Source: JALCOL01 sp022649665
Lineage (GTDB): Bacteria; Bacillota; Bacilli; Lactobacillales; Enterococcaceae
Reading direction: 5' to 3' (one strand)
Assembly: GCA_030372335.1 (NCBI GenBank)
Contig: JAUDCW010000016.1
Length of the DNA stretch: 53,222 nucleotides
Position 1 is the stretch's first letter. Each line of letters starts with the position of its first letter. Of the stretch, positions 1-8,419 are shown one piece after another. The notes beneath the pieces are model-generated. The model ran no database searches and was not told the DNA's origin. It saw nothing but the letters and a program-made list of their open reading frames with translations. The position numbers and the translations under genes were made by a program.

Positions 1-255
1 AATTTGTCCGTAAAATTTATTAGAAAGTTATCTTGAAAAAATTCGGAAAATAAAAAAATATTCTAATAATGCATAAAAAATGTATTATTTATGCGTCCTT
101 TTTATGCGTGCTTTTTTCATTTTCGGTAAAGAGAGAATCGCTTGCAAATGCGGGGCAGTTTATTAAAAAAAGGGAAAGGGATTGCAGTACAGCACTAGAT
201 GTGAGAAAATCAACTAACGAATCAAACGAATATACTTTTAAATGAGGGAATATAA
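1..255. other. Intergenic region upstream of the LCP gene
   Basis: AT-rich, no gene seen. A 10-bp inverted repeat (65-74 with 80-89, one G-U pair, A-rich loop) is followed by two copies of TTTATGCGT at 88-96 and 101-109; it may end transcription of a gene left of the window. A -10-like TATACT lies at 231-236 without a convincing -35. The ribosome binding site GAGGGA is at 244-249. Confidence 0.4.
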
Positions 256-1464
256 ATGTCGAAATTGAAAGTCTTTTTTCTGAGCCTGCTCGCTCTATTT
301 CTCTTGGTCATCGCGGGGGTCTCGGTTTATGCGGTTCGTTTAGTCGATGACGCGCAAGGGACACTGAAAGATGTCCATCAGTCGACGAATCGTTTGCGGC
401 AAAAAGATGATAAGATCGTTCACTTCAGCGCACAAGATCCCTTCTCGATCCTTTTATTGGGAGTCGATACTGGCGACCTCGGCCGAACCGATCAGGGCCG
501 CAGCGATACGATGATGTATGTAACGGTCAATCCAAAAAAAGAGAAAACCGTGATTTTAAGTTTGGACCGGGATATTTATACGAATATCGTCGGCTATAAT
601 GAAGATAATACGCCTTTTTACGACAAGTTGAACCACGCTTATGCATATGGCGCTGCCAACAATGGTGATTCTGACGATGATTACGGTGCGGCTGGCGGTG
701 CGGCAATGGCAATGGATACAGTTGATGAACTTTTGGATGCACCGGTCAATCATTATTTGACGATCAACTTAAAGGGTTTTACTGATCTAGTCGATGCGGT
801 TGGCGGGATCGATGTCGATAATAAATATGAATTTGAGCTTGACGGCGTTCATTTGAAAAAAGGGAAACATCATTTGAATGGCAAGCAGGCGCAAGCATAC
901 TCGCGCTATCGCCACGAAGATCCGAAAGGGGACGTTGGCCGTCAGGAACGCCAGCGCGAAGTCGTCCAAAAGATCATGCATAAAATGCTGGGATATAATA
1001 CGCTGAGCCACTATAAAAAAGTATTCAAAGCTGTCCAAAAAAATATCCGGACCGATCTGACATGGGATGATATGGTGCAGATCATCGAAGGCTATAAAGG
1101 GGCAACGAGTCATATCGAATCTAAGCAGCTTTACGGCGAGGATGCGATGATGAATGATGTTTACTATCAAATCTTGAATCCGGCTGATTTATTGAAGACG
1201 CAAAATTACGTCAAAGAGCAGCTGGGGCTAGCGACTTCAACGGAGCTTCCGGCAGCCAATCAGTTTTTGTATAATTACTATACCGGCAATGGCAGCTATG
1301 AAGGCGACAGCTTCCAGCAAAAAGAAAATTCCGGCGAGTCCGTGAATACTTCCGGATACGGCGATGGTGTCGATGACGGCAGTACGAGTAATTCGCAGCG
1401 GTCGACGGAAACGCAGCAGCCGGACTATTACCAGTCTGAGACGCAAAATAATTATCAATATTGA
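256..1464 (+). CDS. LytR-CpsA-Psr (LCP) family cell-wall glycopolymer ligase
   Basis: LCP proteins transfer undecaprenyl-linked glycopolymers such as teichoic acid or capsule onto peptidoglycan at the outer face of the membrane. Seen here: a short cytoplasmic N-terminus, one membrane anchor at about residues 5-27, then the LCP core from DPFSILLLGVD (about 61) with the GRSDTMM motif, the KLNHAYAYG segment and the Arg-rich RYRHEDPKGDVGRQERQR stretch near 217, which in the family binds the pyrophosphate lipid. The last 60 or so residues are rich in Ser, Gly, Gln and Tyr and look like a disordered outer tail. The ATG follows GAGGGA by six bases. It stands alone and ends at a terminator shared with rlmD. 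The exact substrate cannot be told from sequence. Confidence 0.9.
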   Translation: MSKLKVFFLSLLALFLLVIAGVSVYAVRLVDDAQGTLKDVHQSTNRLRQKDDKIVHFSAQDPFSILLLGVDTGDLGRTDQGRSDTMMYVTVNPKKEKTVILSLDRDIYTNIVGYNEDNTPFYDKLNHAYAYGAANNGDSDDDYGAAGGAAMAMDTVDELLDAPVNHYLTINLKGFTDLVDAVGGIDVDNKYEFELDGVHLKKGKHHLNGKQAQAYSRYRHEDPKGDVGRQERQREVVQKIMHKMLGYNTLSHYKKVFKAVQKNIRTDLTWDDMVQIIEGYKGATSHIESKQLYGEDAMMNDVYYQILNPADLLKTQNYVKEQLGLATSTELPAANQFLYNYYTGNGSYEGDSFQQKENSGESVNTSGYGDGVDDGSTSNSQRSTETQQPDYYQSETQNNYQY

Positions 1465-1506
1465 TCCTGACCCGAAAAAGCGGCTTTTTAAGCGTTGATG
1501 ATTCGG

Positions 1507-1550
1507 AAAGAGGGGCCCTGACAAATTTTTTTGCCAGGGTCCCTCTTTTT
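1507..1550. terminator. Bidirectional terminator between LCP gene and rlmD
   Basis: Stem 1509-1525 with 1530-1546, about 15 pairs with one G-U and one mismatch, ending in T5 on the plus strand and a T-run on the minus strand. It serves both convergent genes. Confidence 0.9.
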
Positions 1551-1551
1551 A

Positions 1552-2919
1552 TTACTCTGGAAGCGACAGCTTTACGATTGCTTCGGTTCGGGCAGTCTGT
1601 GGAAACATGTCGATCGACTGCAGGACATCGACATGGTACTTTTTCGTTAAGATCGCGAGATCTTTAGCGAGCGTCGAGACGTTGCAGGAGACATAGATCA
1701 AGCGTTTCGGCGGGAAAGCTAAAAGCGATTGCAGAAGCTCAGGCGCCAAACCGACGCGCGGCGGATCAACGATCAGGATATCGGGGGTCGAGCCTTCTTG
1801 GCTCCATTCCGGCAGTAGTGTTTCAGCGGCGCCGACAAAAAAAGCGGCGTTGTCGATCTGATTGTTGGCAGCGTTTTGGTTCGCGTCTGCGATACCTTCC
1901 TTGATCGTATCCATCCCGATCACTTTTTTGACGAAAGGCGCCATAAAGAGCCCGATCGTGCCGACCCCGCAGTAGGCATCGATCAAAAGATCGTCCGGCT
2001 GAGGAGCCGCTAACTCGCGGATCCGCTCATACAAGCGGAGTGTCTGTGCCGGATTGAGCTGCAGAAAAGCGCGTGCGCTGAATTCGAAGATGGTCGTGCC
2101 GATCTTGTCTTGGATCGTTTCTTTGCCGGCGAGGAGCGTCGTTTCTTTGCCGAAGATCAGCGAAGTTTTTTCCGGCTGATAATTTTGCAAAATGCTGACG
2201 ACTTCCGGATGCGCATCTTGAAGCGCGGCAAGGATCGCTTTTTTGGCCGGGAATTTTTTGGAATTGGTCACGAAAACGACTTGTACTTCCGAATAATGGA
2301 GCGAAGTGCGCACGATGACGCGCTTAAAGATCCCGGAATTAGTCTTTTCTTCATAAATCGGCGCGTGATATTTTTCGAGTAAGGCGCGGATCGTTTGCAG
2401 CACCTCATTGGTTTCGGGTTCTTGCACAAAGCATGTCTCGATCGGAACGACATCGTGTGAATGGCGGGCGTAAAGACCGAGAATCGGCTGCTGAGCAAGC
2501 TCTGCCAATTGAAATTGGGCTTTATTGCGGTAGAACCACGGATCTTCAGCTGCGATCGCCGGCAGGATGCGATAATTTTGATACCCTTTCGGCTGGTATT
2601 TTTTGAGGGCCTGCTGCAGAAGATCGTCTTTATAACGGACTTGCGCCGGGTAGTCCAAATGCTGCAGCTGGCAGCCGCCGCACACGTCATAGACCGGACA
2701 GCGCGGGGCGGCGCGCTCAGAGGAGGCTTTGATGATCTTGATCAAGCGGGCGACCGCGTAGCGCGGCTTGCTTTCGATGATCTGTGCTTGGACGCGTTCT
2801 TTCGGAAGTGCGCCTTCGACGAACACGACGATATTTTGAAAGTAGCCGATCCCTTCCCCATTGATGCCAAGGCGTTTGATCGCGAGCGTGATGATTTTCT
2901 CATTCGGTAATTGCGGCAT
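1552..2919 (-). CDS. rlmD: 23S rRNA (uracil-C5)-methyltransferase, RlmD/RlmCD family
   Basis: SAM-dependent enzyme making 5-methyluridine in 23S rRNA (U1939 for RlmD; Gram-positive RlmCD also does U747). The 455-residue protein has an N-terminal TRAM RNA-binding domain (about 6-62), four cysteines fitting the 4Fe-4S cluster (C74, C80, C83, C163), SAM motif DAYCGVGTIG (314-323), DPPRVG (385-390), the catalytic Cys412 in YVSCN and Glu446 in the TEAIV motif. A longer frame opens 16 codons upstream, but the ATG at 2919 is preferred because AAGGAGAG sits just before it and the TRAM domain begins there. Whether it modifies one or two sites cannot be decided from sequence. It is divergent from recX. 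Confidence 0.93.
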   Translation of the reverse strand: MPQLPNEKIITLAIKRLGINGEGIGYFQNIVVFVEGALPKERVQAQIIESKPRYAVARLIKIIKASSERAAPRCPVYDVCGGCQLQHLDYPAQVRYKDDLLQQALKKYQPKGYQNYRILPAIAAEDPWFYRNKAQFQLAELAQQPILGLYARHSHDVVPIETCFVQEPETNEVLQTIRALLEKYHAPIYEEKTNSGIFKRVIVRTSLHYSEVQVVFVTNSKKFPAKKAILAALQDAHPEVVSILQNYQPEKTSLIFGKETTLLAGKETIQDKIGTTIFEFSARAFLQLNPAQTLRLYERIRELAAPQPDDLLIDAYCGVGTIGLFMAPFVKKVIGMDTIKEGIADANQNAANNQIDNAAFFVGAAETLLPEWSQEGSTPDILIVDPPRVGLAPELLQSLLAFPPKRLIYVSCNVSTLAKDLAILTKKYHVDVLQSIDMFPQTARTEAIVKLSLPE

Positions 2920-2968
2920 AATACTCTCCTTTAAATAGTAAAAATTCTTTGTGAAACGTTCGAACACT

Positions 2969-2977
2969 ATTTTAGCA
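2969..2977 (-). promoter_or_regulatory. Extended -10 promoter of rlmD
   Basis: On the minus strand TGC is followed by TAAAAT, an extended -10 about 50 bases before the rlmD start. No clear -35. Confidence 0.45.
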
Positions 2978-2984
2978 CAGACTG

Positions 2985-3012
2985 TTGCGTGCTTGGCGAT
3001 TCGTGCTAAGAT
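2985..3012 (+). promoter_or_regulatory. Promoter of recX-mutY
   Basis: TTGCGT (2985-2990), 16-base spacer, TAAGAT (3007-3012) with TGC just before it. It is close to back to back with the rlmD promoter. Confidence 0.65.
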
Positions 3013-3038
3013 AGATAGTAATTTTGGGGGGATGTTTT

Positions 3039-3851
3039 TTGAAGATCACCGCAGTAGAGACAAAAGGAAAATTTTATCAGCTCCATTTTGACGAAGGATA
3101 TGAAGCGTTGACCGTCAACGAGGATCTGCTGATCACGCAGCGCTTATTAAAAGGAAAAGAAATTTCGCTGGAAACTTATCAGGAGCTTGCCAAACTAAAA
3201 GATTATCAGCGCGGCATGGAAGTCAGCTACCGCTATTTAGCTCATCGGCTGCGAAGCGAAAAAGAAGTTTGGGAGAAACTGAAGCTTCAAGAGATCCCAG
3301 CGGCGGCCGCGCGGCAAGTGATCATCCGCTTAAAAGAGCTGCGCTTGATCGATGACACCATGTTCAGCGACAGTTTTGTCAAAACGATGGCACGCGAAGG
3401 AAAGAAAGGACCGAAAGACATCATGCGCAAATTGCGAAAAAAAGGCATCACTGAAGAGACTGCGATGCGTTCTTTGGGCGAGTTTTATCCAGCGGAGCAG
3501 GAAGCGGACAATGCCGCGGCGGCCGCTGAAAAAATCTGGCAGAAAAACAGCCGCCGTTCAGAACGGGAAGCCCGCCAAAAAGTGATCCAAGGACTTCGGC
3601 AAGCCGGTTTTTCAGCAGAACAGATCGATAGTGCCCTTGAGACCGCGGATTTTTCGCGTTCCGAAGACGGCGAGACAGAAAATTTAAAGCAGGCGATCGC
3701 GAAGAATTGGCGGAAATACGCGCGCCTCAGCGAAAAAGAAGGCAAACAAAAAATGCTGCAATATTTAGCCCGCAAAGGATTCCAATTCGATGAGAGCCGA
3801 AAAATGCTGGATGAGTGGCTGGAAGAGGAGCAACATGTGGAAGACGAGTAA
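3039..3851 (+). CDS. recX: Recombination regulator RecX
   Basis: RecX binds RecA filaments and limits or modulates their activity in recombination and repair. The 270-residue protein matches the long Gram-positive RecX form: basic, helix-rich, with repeated three-helix RecX modules (for example SEKEVWEKLKLQEIP, and the later SEREARQKVIQGLRQAGFS and SEKEGKQKMLQYLARKGF repeats). The start chosen is TTG at 3039, about seven bases after GGGGGGA; an in-frame TTG at 3024 lies within or before that binding site and is less likely. The 3' end overlaps mutY by 17 bases, so the two repair genes are translationally linked. Confidence 0.88.
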   Translation: MKITAVETKGKFYQLHFDEGYEALTVNEDLLITQRLLKGKEISLETYQELAKLKDYQRGMEVSYRYLAHRLRSEKEVWEKLKLQEIPAAAARQVIIRLKELRLIDDTMFSDSFVKTMAREGKKGPKDIMRKLRKKGITEETAMRSLGEFYPAEQEADNAAAAAEKIWQKNSRRSEREARQKVIQGLRQAGFSAEQIDSALETADFSRSEDGETENLKQAIAKNWRKYARLSEKEGKQKMLQYLARKGFQFDESRKMLDEWLEEEQHVEDE

Positions 3852-4989
3852 GATCGAGCGTTTTCAAAAAGAGTTTTTGGAATGGTTCAAAGTAAACGGC
3901 CGCAAACATCTGCCGTGGCGGATCCGGCGAACGCCTTACGGCACGTGGATCTCTGAGATCATGCTGCAGCAGACGCGTGTTGAAACGGTGATCGATTATT
4001 TCAACCGCTTTATGACGCACTTTCCGACGATCGAAGACTTGGCGCATGCACCGGAAGAGGCAGTGTTGAAATCTTGGGAAGGGCTCGGTTATTATTCGCG
4101 CGCACGCAACTTAAAAGCTGCCGCAGAAACGATCATGAGCGACTATCATGGTGAGATGCCGCAGCATTACAGCGAACTTATCAAACTGAAAGGGATCGGA
4201 CCATATACCGCGGGGGCGATCGCCAGCATGGCGTTTGGTGAACGAGTTCCGGCGATCGATGGAAATGCGATGCGGGTCGCGAGCCGGCTCTTTGAGATCG
4301 AACAAGATATCGGCGACAGCAAAAGTTTCAAACTTTTTTGGCAGATCATCGCGGCACTCTTACCGGCAGAGAATCCGGGAGCTTTCAATGAAGCGCTGAT
4401 GGATCTCGGCTCGGCGATCTGTACACCGCAAAATCCAGCATGTCCAGAGTGCCCAGTGCAGACAGAATGTGCGGCGTTCAAGCACGGAACGACGGGACAA
4501 TTTCCGGTAAAAAAGCGCAAGACGAAAATCCGCAATATTTATTATCTGGCGTATGCTCTTCAAGATCCGGCAGGGGAGCTGCTGCTTGAGAGGCGCCCTG
4601 ATCAGGGATTGTTAGCAAAAATGTGGCAATTCCCGCTGGTCGAGATCGAGAAAAAAGAATATTTGAAGCTGCGGGAGACGATCGACGAAGGTCAGCGCGC
4701 GCACTTTGCTGCATCGCTTGCAGAAAGTGCACTGGTCAGCGAAGCAGCGCCGGACCTCTGGCTGGAAAAAGAAGAAGAGCCGTTTGCAGCACAGTGCACA
4801 CCGTTTCCGATCGGGGAAGTGATCCATCTTTTTTCGCATCGCCGCTGGCATATCCTGCTTTATCTAGGCAAGACAGAAAAGCTGCCGCTTAAAGAAGGCG
4901 AAATATGGTCAGATGAAGAGCGAAAGCGCCGGCTGCCGCTCAGCAAAGTCCAGCAGAAACTAGATCAGCTATTGGCAGGTCCTGCCTGA
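3835..4989 (+). CDS. mutY: A/G-specific adenine DNA glycosylase MutY
   Basis: Removes adenine mispaired with 8-oxoguanine during base excision repair. The 384-residue protein shows the catalytic Glu41 in EIMLQQT, the helix-hairpin-helix LKGIGPYTAGA (118-128), catalytic Asp142 in AIDGNAMRV, and a 4Fe-4S loop with exact C-X6-C-X2-C-X5-C spacing (C196, C203, C206, C212). The C-terminal third is the NUDIX-like 8-oxoG recognition domain, including the FSHRRWH motif. The reading frame is open 15 codons further upstream inside recX, but the ATG at 3835 has GAGGAG before it and gives the normal N-terminus. Cotranscribed with recX. Confidence 0.95.
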   Translation: MWKTSKIERFQKEFLEWFKVNGRKHLPWRIRRTPYGTWISEIMLQQTRVETVIDYFNRFMTHFPTIEDLAHAPEEAVLKSWEGLGYYSRARNLKAAAETIMSDYHGEMPQHYSELIKLKGIGPYTAGAIASMAFGERVPAIDGNAMRVASRLFEIEQDIGDSKSFKLFWQIIAALLPAENPGAFNEALMDLGSAICTPQNPACPECPVQTECAAFKHGTTGQFPVKKRKTKIRNIYYLAYALQDPAGELLLERRPDQGLLAKMWQFPLVEIEKKEYLKLRETIDEGQRAHFAASLAESALVSEAAPDLWLEKEEEPFAAQCTPFPIGEVIHLFSHRRWHILLYLGKTEKLPLKEGEIWSDEERKRRLPLSKVQQKLDQLLAGPA

Positions 4990-5018
4990 GTTTTTCTTCA
5001 GCATCGAAAAACCAGTTA

Positions 5019-5027
5019 TGATATAAT
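5019..5027 (+). promoter_or_regulatory. Extended -10 promoter of ntdP
   Basis: TGA followed by a consensus TATAAT (5022-5027); the -35 region is weak (TTCAGC at 4997-5002, spacer 19). Confidence 0.6.
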
Positions 5028-5091
5028 GGATTGGAGTTCGATGTCAATCGGCATCTCGACCAGAATCTGTAATATAGAAAGTTGGGGCAAC

Positions 5092-5628
5092 ATGTCAATG
5101 CCTAAGGAAGGAGACTTTATAACTATCCAAAGTTACAAACATGATGGTCAGCTGCACCGCATTTGGCGGGATACGATGGTTTTAAAAACCAGTGAATATT
5201 CATTGATCGGTGTAAATGACCATACGTTGGTGACCGAGTCGGACGGACGCCGCTGGGTCACCCGCGAACCGGCGATCGTTTATTTCCACAAAAAATACTG
5301 GTTCAACATCATTGCAATGATCCGCGAAAAGGGCGTTTCTTATTATTGCAATTTGGCGAGCCCGTATGTTTTGGATGCGGAAGCGTTGAAATATATCGAT
5401 TACGATCTGGATATCAAAGTTTTTCCAGACGGGGAAAAGCGGCTCTTGGATGTCGACGAATATGATGAGCATCGCAAACAGATGCATTATTCGGCAGATA
5501 TCGATTTTATTTTGAAGGAAAACGTCAAGATCCTCGTTGACTGGATCAATCATCACAAGGGACCTTTTTCAAAAGAATACGTCGAGATCTGGTACCAACG
5601 GTATTTGCAGCTGAAGCACCAATCGTGA
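5092..5628 (+). CDS. ntdP: Nucleoside tri/diphosphate phosphatase, DUF402 family
   Basis: Members of this DUF402 (UPF0374) family hydrolyse nucleoside tri- and diphosphates with metal ions. The 178-residue protein has the conserved SYKHDGQLHRIWRD start, the TESDGRRWVTREPA block, the YYCNLASPYVLD motif and the acidic DLDIKVFPDG and LDVDEYDEH segments that supply metal ligands in the family. The frame is open from 5026, but that is the promoter itself; ATG 5092 and ATG 5098 are both possible starts, the second giving the usual MPKEGDF N-terminus. The upstream Shine-Dalgarno (TTGGGGC) is modest. Single-gene unit ending at a strong terminator. Confidence 0.88.
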   Translation: MSMPKEGDFITIQSYKHDGQLHRIWRDTMVLKTSEYSLIGVNDHTLVTESDGRRWVTREPAIVYFHKKYWFNIIAMIREKGVSYYCNLASPYVLDAEALKYIDYDLDIKVFPDGEKRLLDVDEYDEHRKQMHYSADIDFILKENVKILVDWINHHKGPFSKEYVEIWYQRYLQLKHQS

Positions 5629-5663
5629 ACACGGATAGTTATAAGCTGTTCTGATAATGAAGC

Positions 5664-5705
5664 AAAAGAACGCAGAAGAGGCATATGCCTCTTCTGCGTT
5701 CTTTT
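5664..5705. terminator. Bidirectional terminator between ntdP and the ADP-ribosylglycohydrolase gene
   Basis: Nearly perfect palindrome, about 20 pairs with almost no loop, ending in TTTT on both strands. Shared by two convergent genes. Confidence 0.9.
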
Positions 5706-5716
5706 ATACGCGTTTT

Positions 5717-6688
5717 TCAGCCTTCCAAACTTTCTTGATACTTTTCGCAGAGGTCCAAGATCCAGTCCTTGCGGGCCAAGTCATCCAGCCATTCTTGCGG
5801 GATTTCATCGTAGCCGTAATAGATCCCTGCCAAGCCGCCTGCCACGCAAGCGACGGTATCAGTATCTTCACCTAAATTGACGGCCGTTAGGATACACTGT
5901 TCAAATGTGTGGCCATTCATAAATGACCAGATCGCCGCTTCGAGCGTATCGACGACGTATCCCGAAGAACGGATCTCACGCTCAGGAAGCATGCTGAAAA
6001 ATTTATTGTAGATCCGGGCAAAATAAGCACTTTCGGGCTGGAACTCTTCAAACTGATGATAAAAGTCGCGCGCTTTTTTGAGTCCGGCTGTGATCGCAAG
6101 CCCCTTGTCGCCTTGCCGTTTTTGCTCAGGAAGATTCAAGAGCTCGTTTGCGATCGATAAATACAAGCCGCATGCCATTTCTGTGCGCGGGTGCGCATGG
6201 GTCAGATCGGAATATTCATGGAGCAGCGCAAACGCTTCGGGGAATTGGGTAAATTCATTTCCGTATTCTTTTCGCAAATAATAGACGACTGGCAAGATGC
6301 GCATCAGCGAACCGTTGCCGTTGTCATTTTCAGCAGTTCCGCCGCTTTCAAGAGGCGGCTGGCCAGCGTTGTAGCGCGTGATCGCGCGTTCTGTGCTGAC
6401 GCCGATGCCGAACATGACGTCGTGCGGCGTATAAGCGTCGTGTTCCCACCAATCGACGAAGCGGTCCATCAAATCTTGATAATCAACACCTTGCGTGAGA
6501 CTGGCAACAGTCGCCAGCAGCATGCTGGAGTCATCTGACCAAGTTCCCTTCGGCTGATTGTGGATCCCGAATTCCTGCATCCCTTTGACCGGCTTTGTCT
6601 GGAGCCTTTCGCGAGTAAAAAATTCGACGGGAACGCCCACCGCGTCTCCGACTACTGCACCAACGATTCCTGCTTTTACATCATCCAT
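5717..6688 (-). CDS. ADP-ribosylglycohydrolase family protein
   Basis: The family (DraG/ARH3-like) is a binuclear-magnesium hydrolase fold removing ADP-ribose from proteins, nucleic acids or small molecules. The 323-residue protein has the expected metal motifs: GDAVGVPVEF near the N-terminus, GTWSDDSSM (Thr-Asp-Asp), NDNGNGSLMR, and the late LGEDTDTVAC. All metal-ligand positions appear intact, so activity is likely; the substrate is unknown. The ATG at 6688 is chosen because GGAGGCG lies before it; an ATG eight codons upstream has no such site. It is not next to a DraT-like transferase or a toxin, so context does not reveal its role. Confidence 0.87.
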   Translation of the reverse strand: MDDVKAGIVGAVVGDAVGVPVEFFTRERLQTKPVKGMQEFGIHNQPKGTWSDDSSMLLATVASLTQGVDYQDLMDRFVDWWEHDAYTPHDVMFGIGVSTERAITRYNAGQPPLESGGTAENDNGNGSLMRILPVVYYLRKEYGNEFTQFPEAFALLHEYSDLTHAHPRTEMACGLYLSIANELLNLPEQKRQGDKGLAITAGLKKARDFYHQFEEFQPESAYFARIYNKFFSMLPEREIRSSGYVVDTLEAAIWSFMNGHTFEQCILTAVNLGEDTDTVACVAGGLAGIYYGYDEIPQEWLDDLARKDWILDLCEKYQESLEG

Positions 6689-6799
6689 CTTGCTCGCCTC
6701 CGAACCATTCATTTTTATATCCCCATTTTAGGCTATTTTTGGCGGAATGGCAAAAGAAGGCGTCATTTATTGAAAGCGGTAGGTTTTTTGCGGGTTTTT

Positions 6800-6808
6800 T
6801 GCTAGAAT
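6800..6808 (+). promoter_or_regulatory. Extended -10 promoter of murF
   Basis: TGC followed by TAGAAT (6803-6808), 47 bases before the start; no good -35. Confidence 0.5.
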
Positions 6809-6855
6809 GATGAGGGACTTTTATGGGAATCCGTCCAAAGAAAGGAATCAAGAAA

Positions 6856-8226
6856 ATGAAATTAACGCTGGGTGAGATCGCTCAAGCACTTCATACGAAA
6901 ATAACGAATCCGAAATGGGAAAAAATCGTGATCACTGCGGCAGAATTTGACAGCCGCAAAATCGAAACCGGCGGACTCTTTGTGCCGCTCAAGGGTGCAC
7001 GCGACGGCCATGACTTTTTGGCTGCTGCCAAAACGAACGGTGCAGTGGCAACGCTCTGGAGCCGCCCTGAAGCGCCGGCTTTACCGTATCTGCAAGTTGC
7101 CGATCCGCTGGCTGCTTTCCAAAAATTGGCCAAATATTACCTGCAAAAGATCCAGCCGACCGTGATCGCGATCACTGGCAGCAACGGCAAGACGACCACG
7201 AAAGACTTAAGTGCGGCCGTCCTTGGCAGCCGGTTTAAAACGTGGAAGACGCAGGGAAATTACAATAATAATGTCGGGATGCCGTATACGATCCTGCACG
7301 CACCAGAGGATACGGAAAAGTTGGTGCTCGAGATGGGAATGGATCATTTTGGCGAGATCGACTTTTTGAGCCGGTTAGCGGCGCCTGATATTGCCGCGAT
7401 CACGCTGATCGGCGAAAGTCACTTGGAGTTTTTCGGCGAACGCCGCGGGATCGCGCAAGCAAAAATGGAGATCGTGAACGGCTTAAAGGAAGACGGTCTT
7501 TTGATCGTGCCCGGAGACGAGCCGCTGCTGACCGAGCTGCTGAGGCCGGTCACGCAAGAAGTCGTCCAATTTGGGATGGGTGATGAAATGCTTCATGCCC
7601 GCGTTGTTGAAAAAGAAAAAGACGGGATCCGCTTCACGCTCAATTTTCTTCCCGGTGAATTTTGGATCCCGATCCCGGGCGAGTACAATGTGAAAAATAC
7701 CTTGATCGCGGCCTTTATCGGCAAACGTTCCGGCGTCCCGGTTGAAAAGATTCGGCAAGCGCTTCAAAATCCGCCGCTGACTGCTGACCGGACGGAGTGG
7801 CTGCACCGCGGCGGGATCGATATTTTGAGCGATGTGTATAATGCCAACCCGACCGCCATGAAGCTTGTGCTGGATAATTTTCAAACACTGGAAACAAAAG
7901 GAAAACGTGTTGCGGTTTTAGGCGATATGCTGGAGCTTGGCAGCCAAGGCGGCGCACTTCATCAAGAGATCGCGGAGCACTTAGCACCAGACAAGATCAA
8001 TGAAGTCTTTTTGTACGGAACGCTGATGGCGGAACTCGCAGCCGCGCTGAAAACCCGCTATCCTGCCGGAAAAGTGCATTACTTCAGTACGAATGATCAA
8101 GCTGCACTGATCAAAAGTGTAGAAAAGGCACTTGCACCGGGCGACATGGTCGTGGTGAAAGCAAGCCACGGGATGCATCTTGAAAACGTCATCGCTGCGT
8201 TGACGCAAGCGGCGCCGCTTGGATAG
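6856..8226 (+). CDS. murF: UDP-MurNAc-tripeptide--D-alanyl-D-alanine ligase MurF
   Basis: Last cytoplasmic step of the peptidoglycan stem peptide: ATP-dependent joining of D-Ala-D-Ala to the UDP-MurNAc-tripeptide. The 456-residue protein has the Mur ligase order: N-terminal UDP-binding domain (FDSRKIETGGLFVPL near 31-45), ATP-binding domain with P-loop GSNGKTTT (108-115) and NNVGMPYT, then the C-terminal domain with DVYNANPTAM and VLGDMLELG, typical of MurF. The ATG at 6856 follows AAAGGA; an in-frame ATG 11 codons earlier at 6823 lacks one. It is monocistronic upstream of cshA. Confidence 0.95.
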   Translation: MKLTLGEIAQALHTKITNPKWEKIVITAAEFDSRKIETGGLFVPLKGARDGHDFLAAAKTNGAVATLWSRPEAPALPYLQVADPLAAFQKLAKYYLQKIQPTVIAITGSNGKTTTKDLSAAVLGSRFKTWKTQGNYNNNVGMPYTILHAPEDTEKLVLEMGMDHFGEIDFLSRLAAPDIAAITLIGESHLEFFGERRGIAQAKMEIVNGLKEDGLLIVPGDEPLLTELLRPVTQEVVQFGMGDEMLHARVVEKEKDGIRFTLNFLPGEFWIPIPGEYNVKNTLIAAFIGKRSGVPVEKIRQALQNPPLTADRTEWLHRGGIDILSDVYNANPTAMKLVLDNFQTLETKGKRVAVLGDMLELGSQGGALHQEIAEHLAPDKINEVFLYGTLMAELAAALKTRYPAGKVHYFSTNDQAALIKSVEKALAPGDMVVVKASHGMHLENVIAALTQAAPLG

Positions 8227-8248
8227 TTTCAGAAAGCACTCATTTATT

Positions 8249-8277
8249 TTGCTTAATCTTTGCAAACATGTTATACT
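8249..8277 (+). promoter_or_regulatory. Promoter of cshA
   Basis: TTGCTT (8249-8254), 17-base spacer, TATACT (8272-8277) with TGT before it. Predicted start of transcription near 8284 leaves a leader of about 135 bases. Confidence 0.75.
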
Positions 8278-8283
8278 TAACCG

Positions 8284-8419
8284 CTGTGAGAATAGTTAGT
8301 TAAAAATACTGGTGGCCCCTAGTGATAAGTGACGGTTATGAAAGCGGCTCATCAGTCGGATTCTTATCGAATGAAGCCAACTTTTCTAACATGAAAAATC
8401 GAACTAGGAGGAACATTAT
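8284..8419 (+). promoter_or_regulatory. Structured 5' leader of cshA with possible SD-sequestering pairing
   Basis: A central nested hairpin is visible: GATAAG (8324-8329) with CTTATC (8363-8368), GAC with GTC, ATGA (8338-8341) with TCAT (8349-8352). Around it two competing pairings exist. One joins GTTAG (8295-8299) to CTAAC (8386-8390) and GGTGGC (8311-8316) to GCCAAC (8376-8381, one mismatch). The other joins CCTAGT (8318-8323) to ACTAGG (8403-8408), which covers half of the Shine-Dalgarno CTAGGAGG. The second crosses the GGTGGC pairing, so they cannot form as a simple nested fold. A switch is inferred, not shown. Confidence 0.45.

Noticed and set aside
30..55. CodY box upstream of the LCP gene
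   Set aside because: The best alignment gives only 11 of 15 matches in very AT-rich DNA, which is expected by chance.
2951..2970. LexA/DinR box before recX
   Set aside because: GTTCGAAC is a palindrome, but the Gram-positive box needs CGAAC and GTTCG separated by four bases in the other order.
4974..4995. Terminator at the end of mutY
   Set aside because: GGCAG-GTC-CTGCC followed by TGAGTTTTT is only a 5-bp stem with the T-run displaced; too weak to claim.
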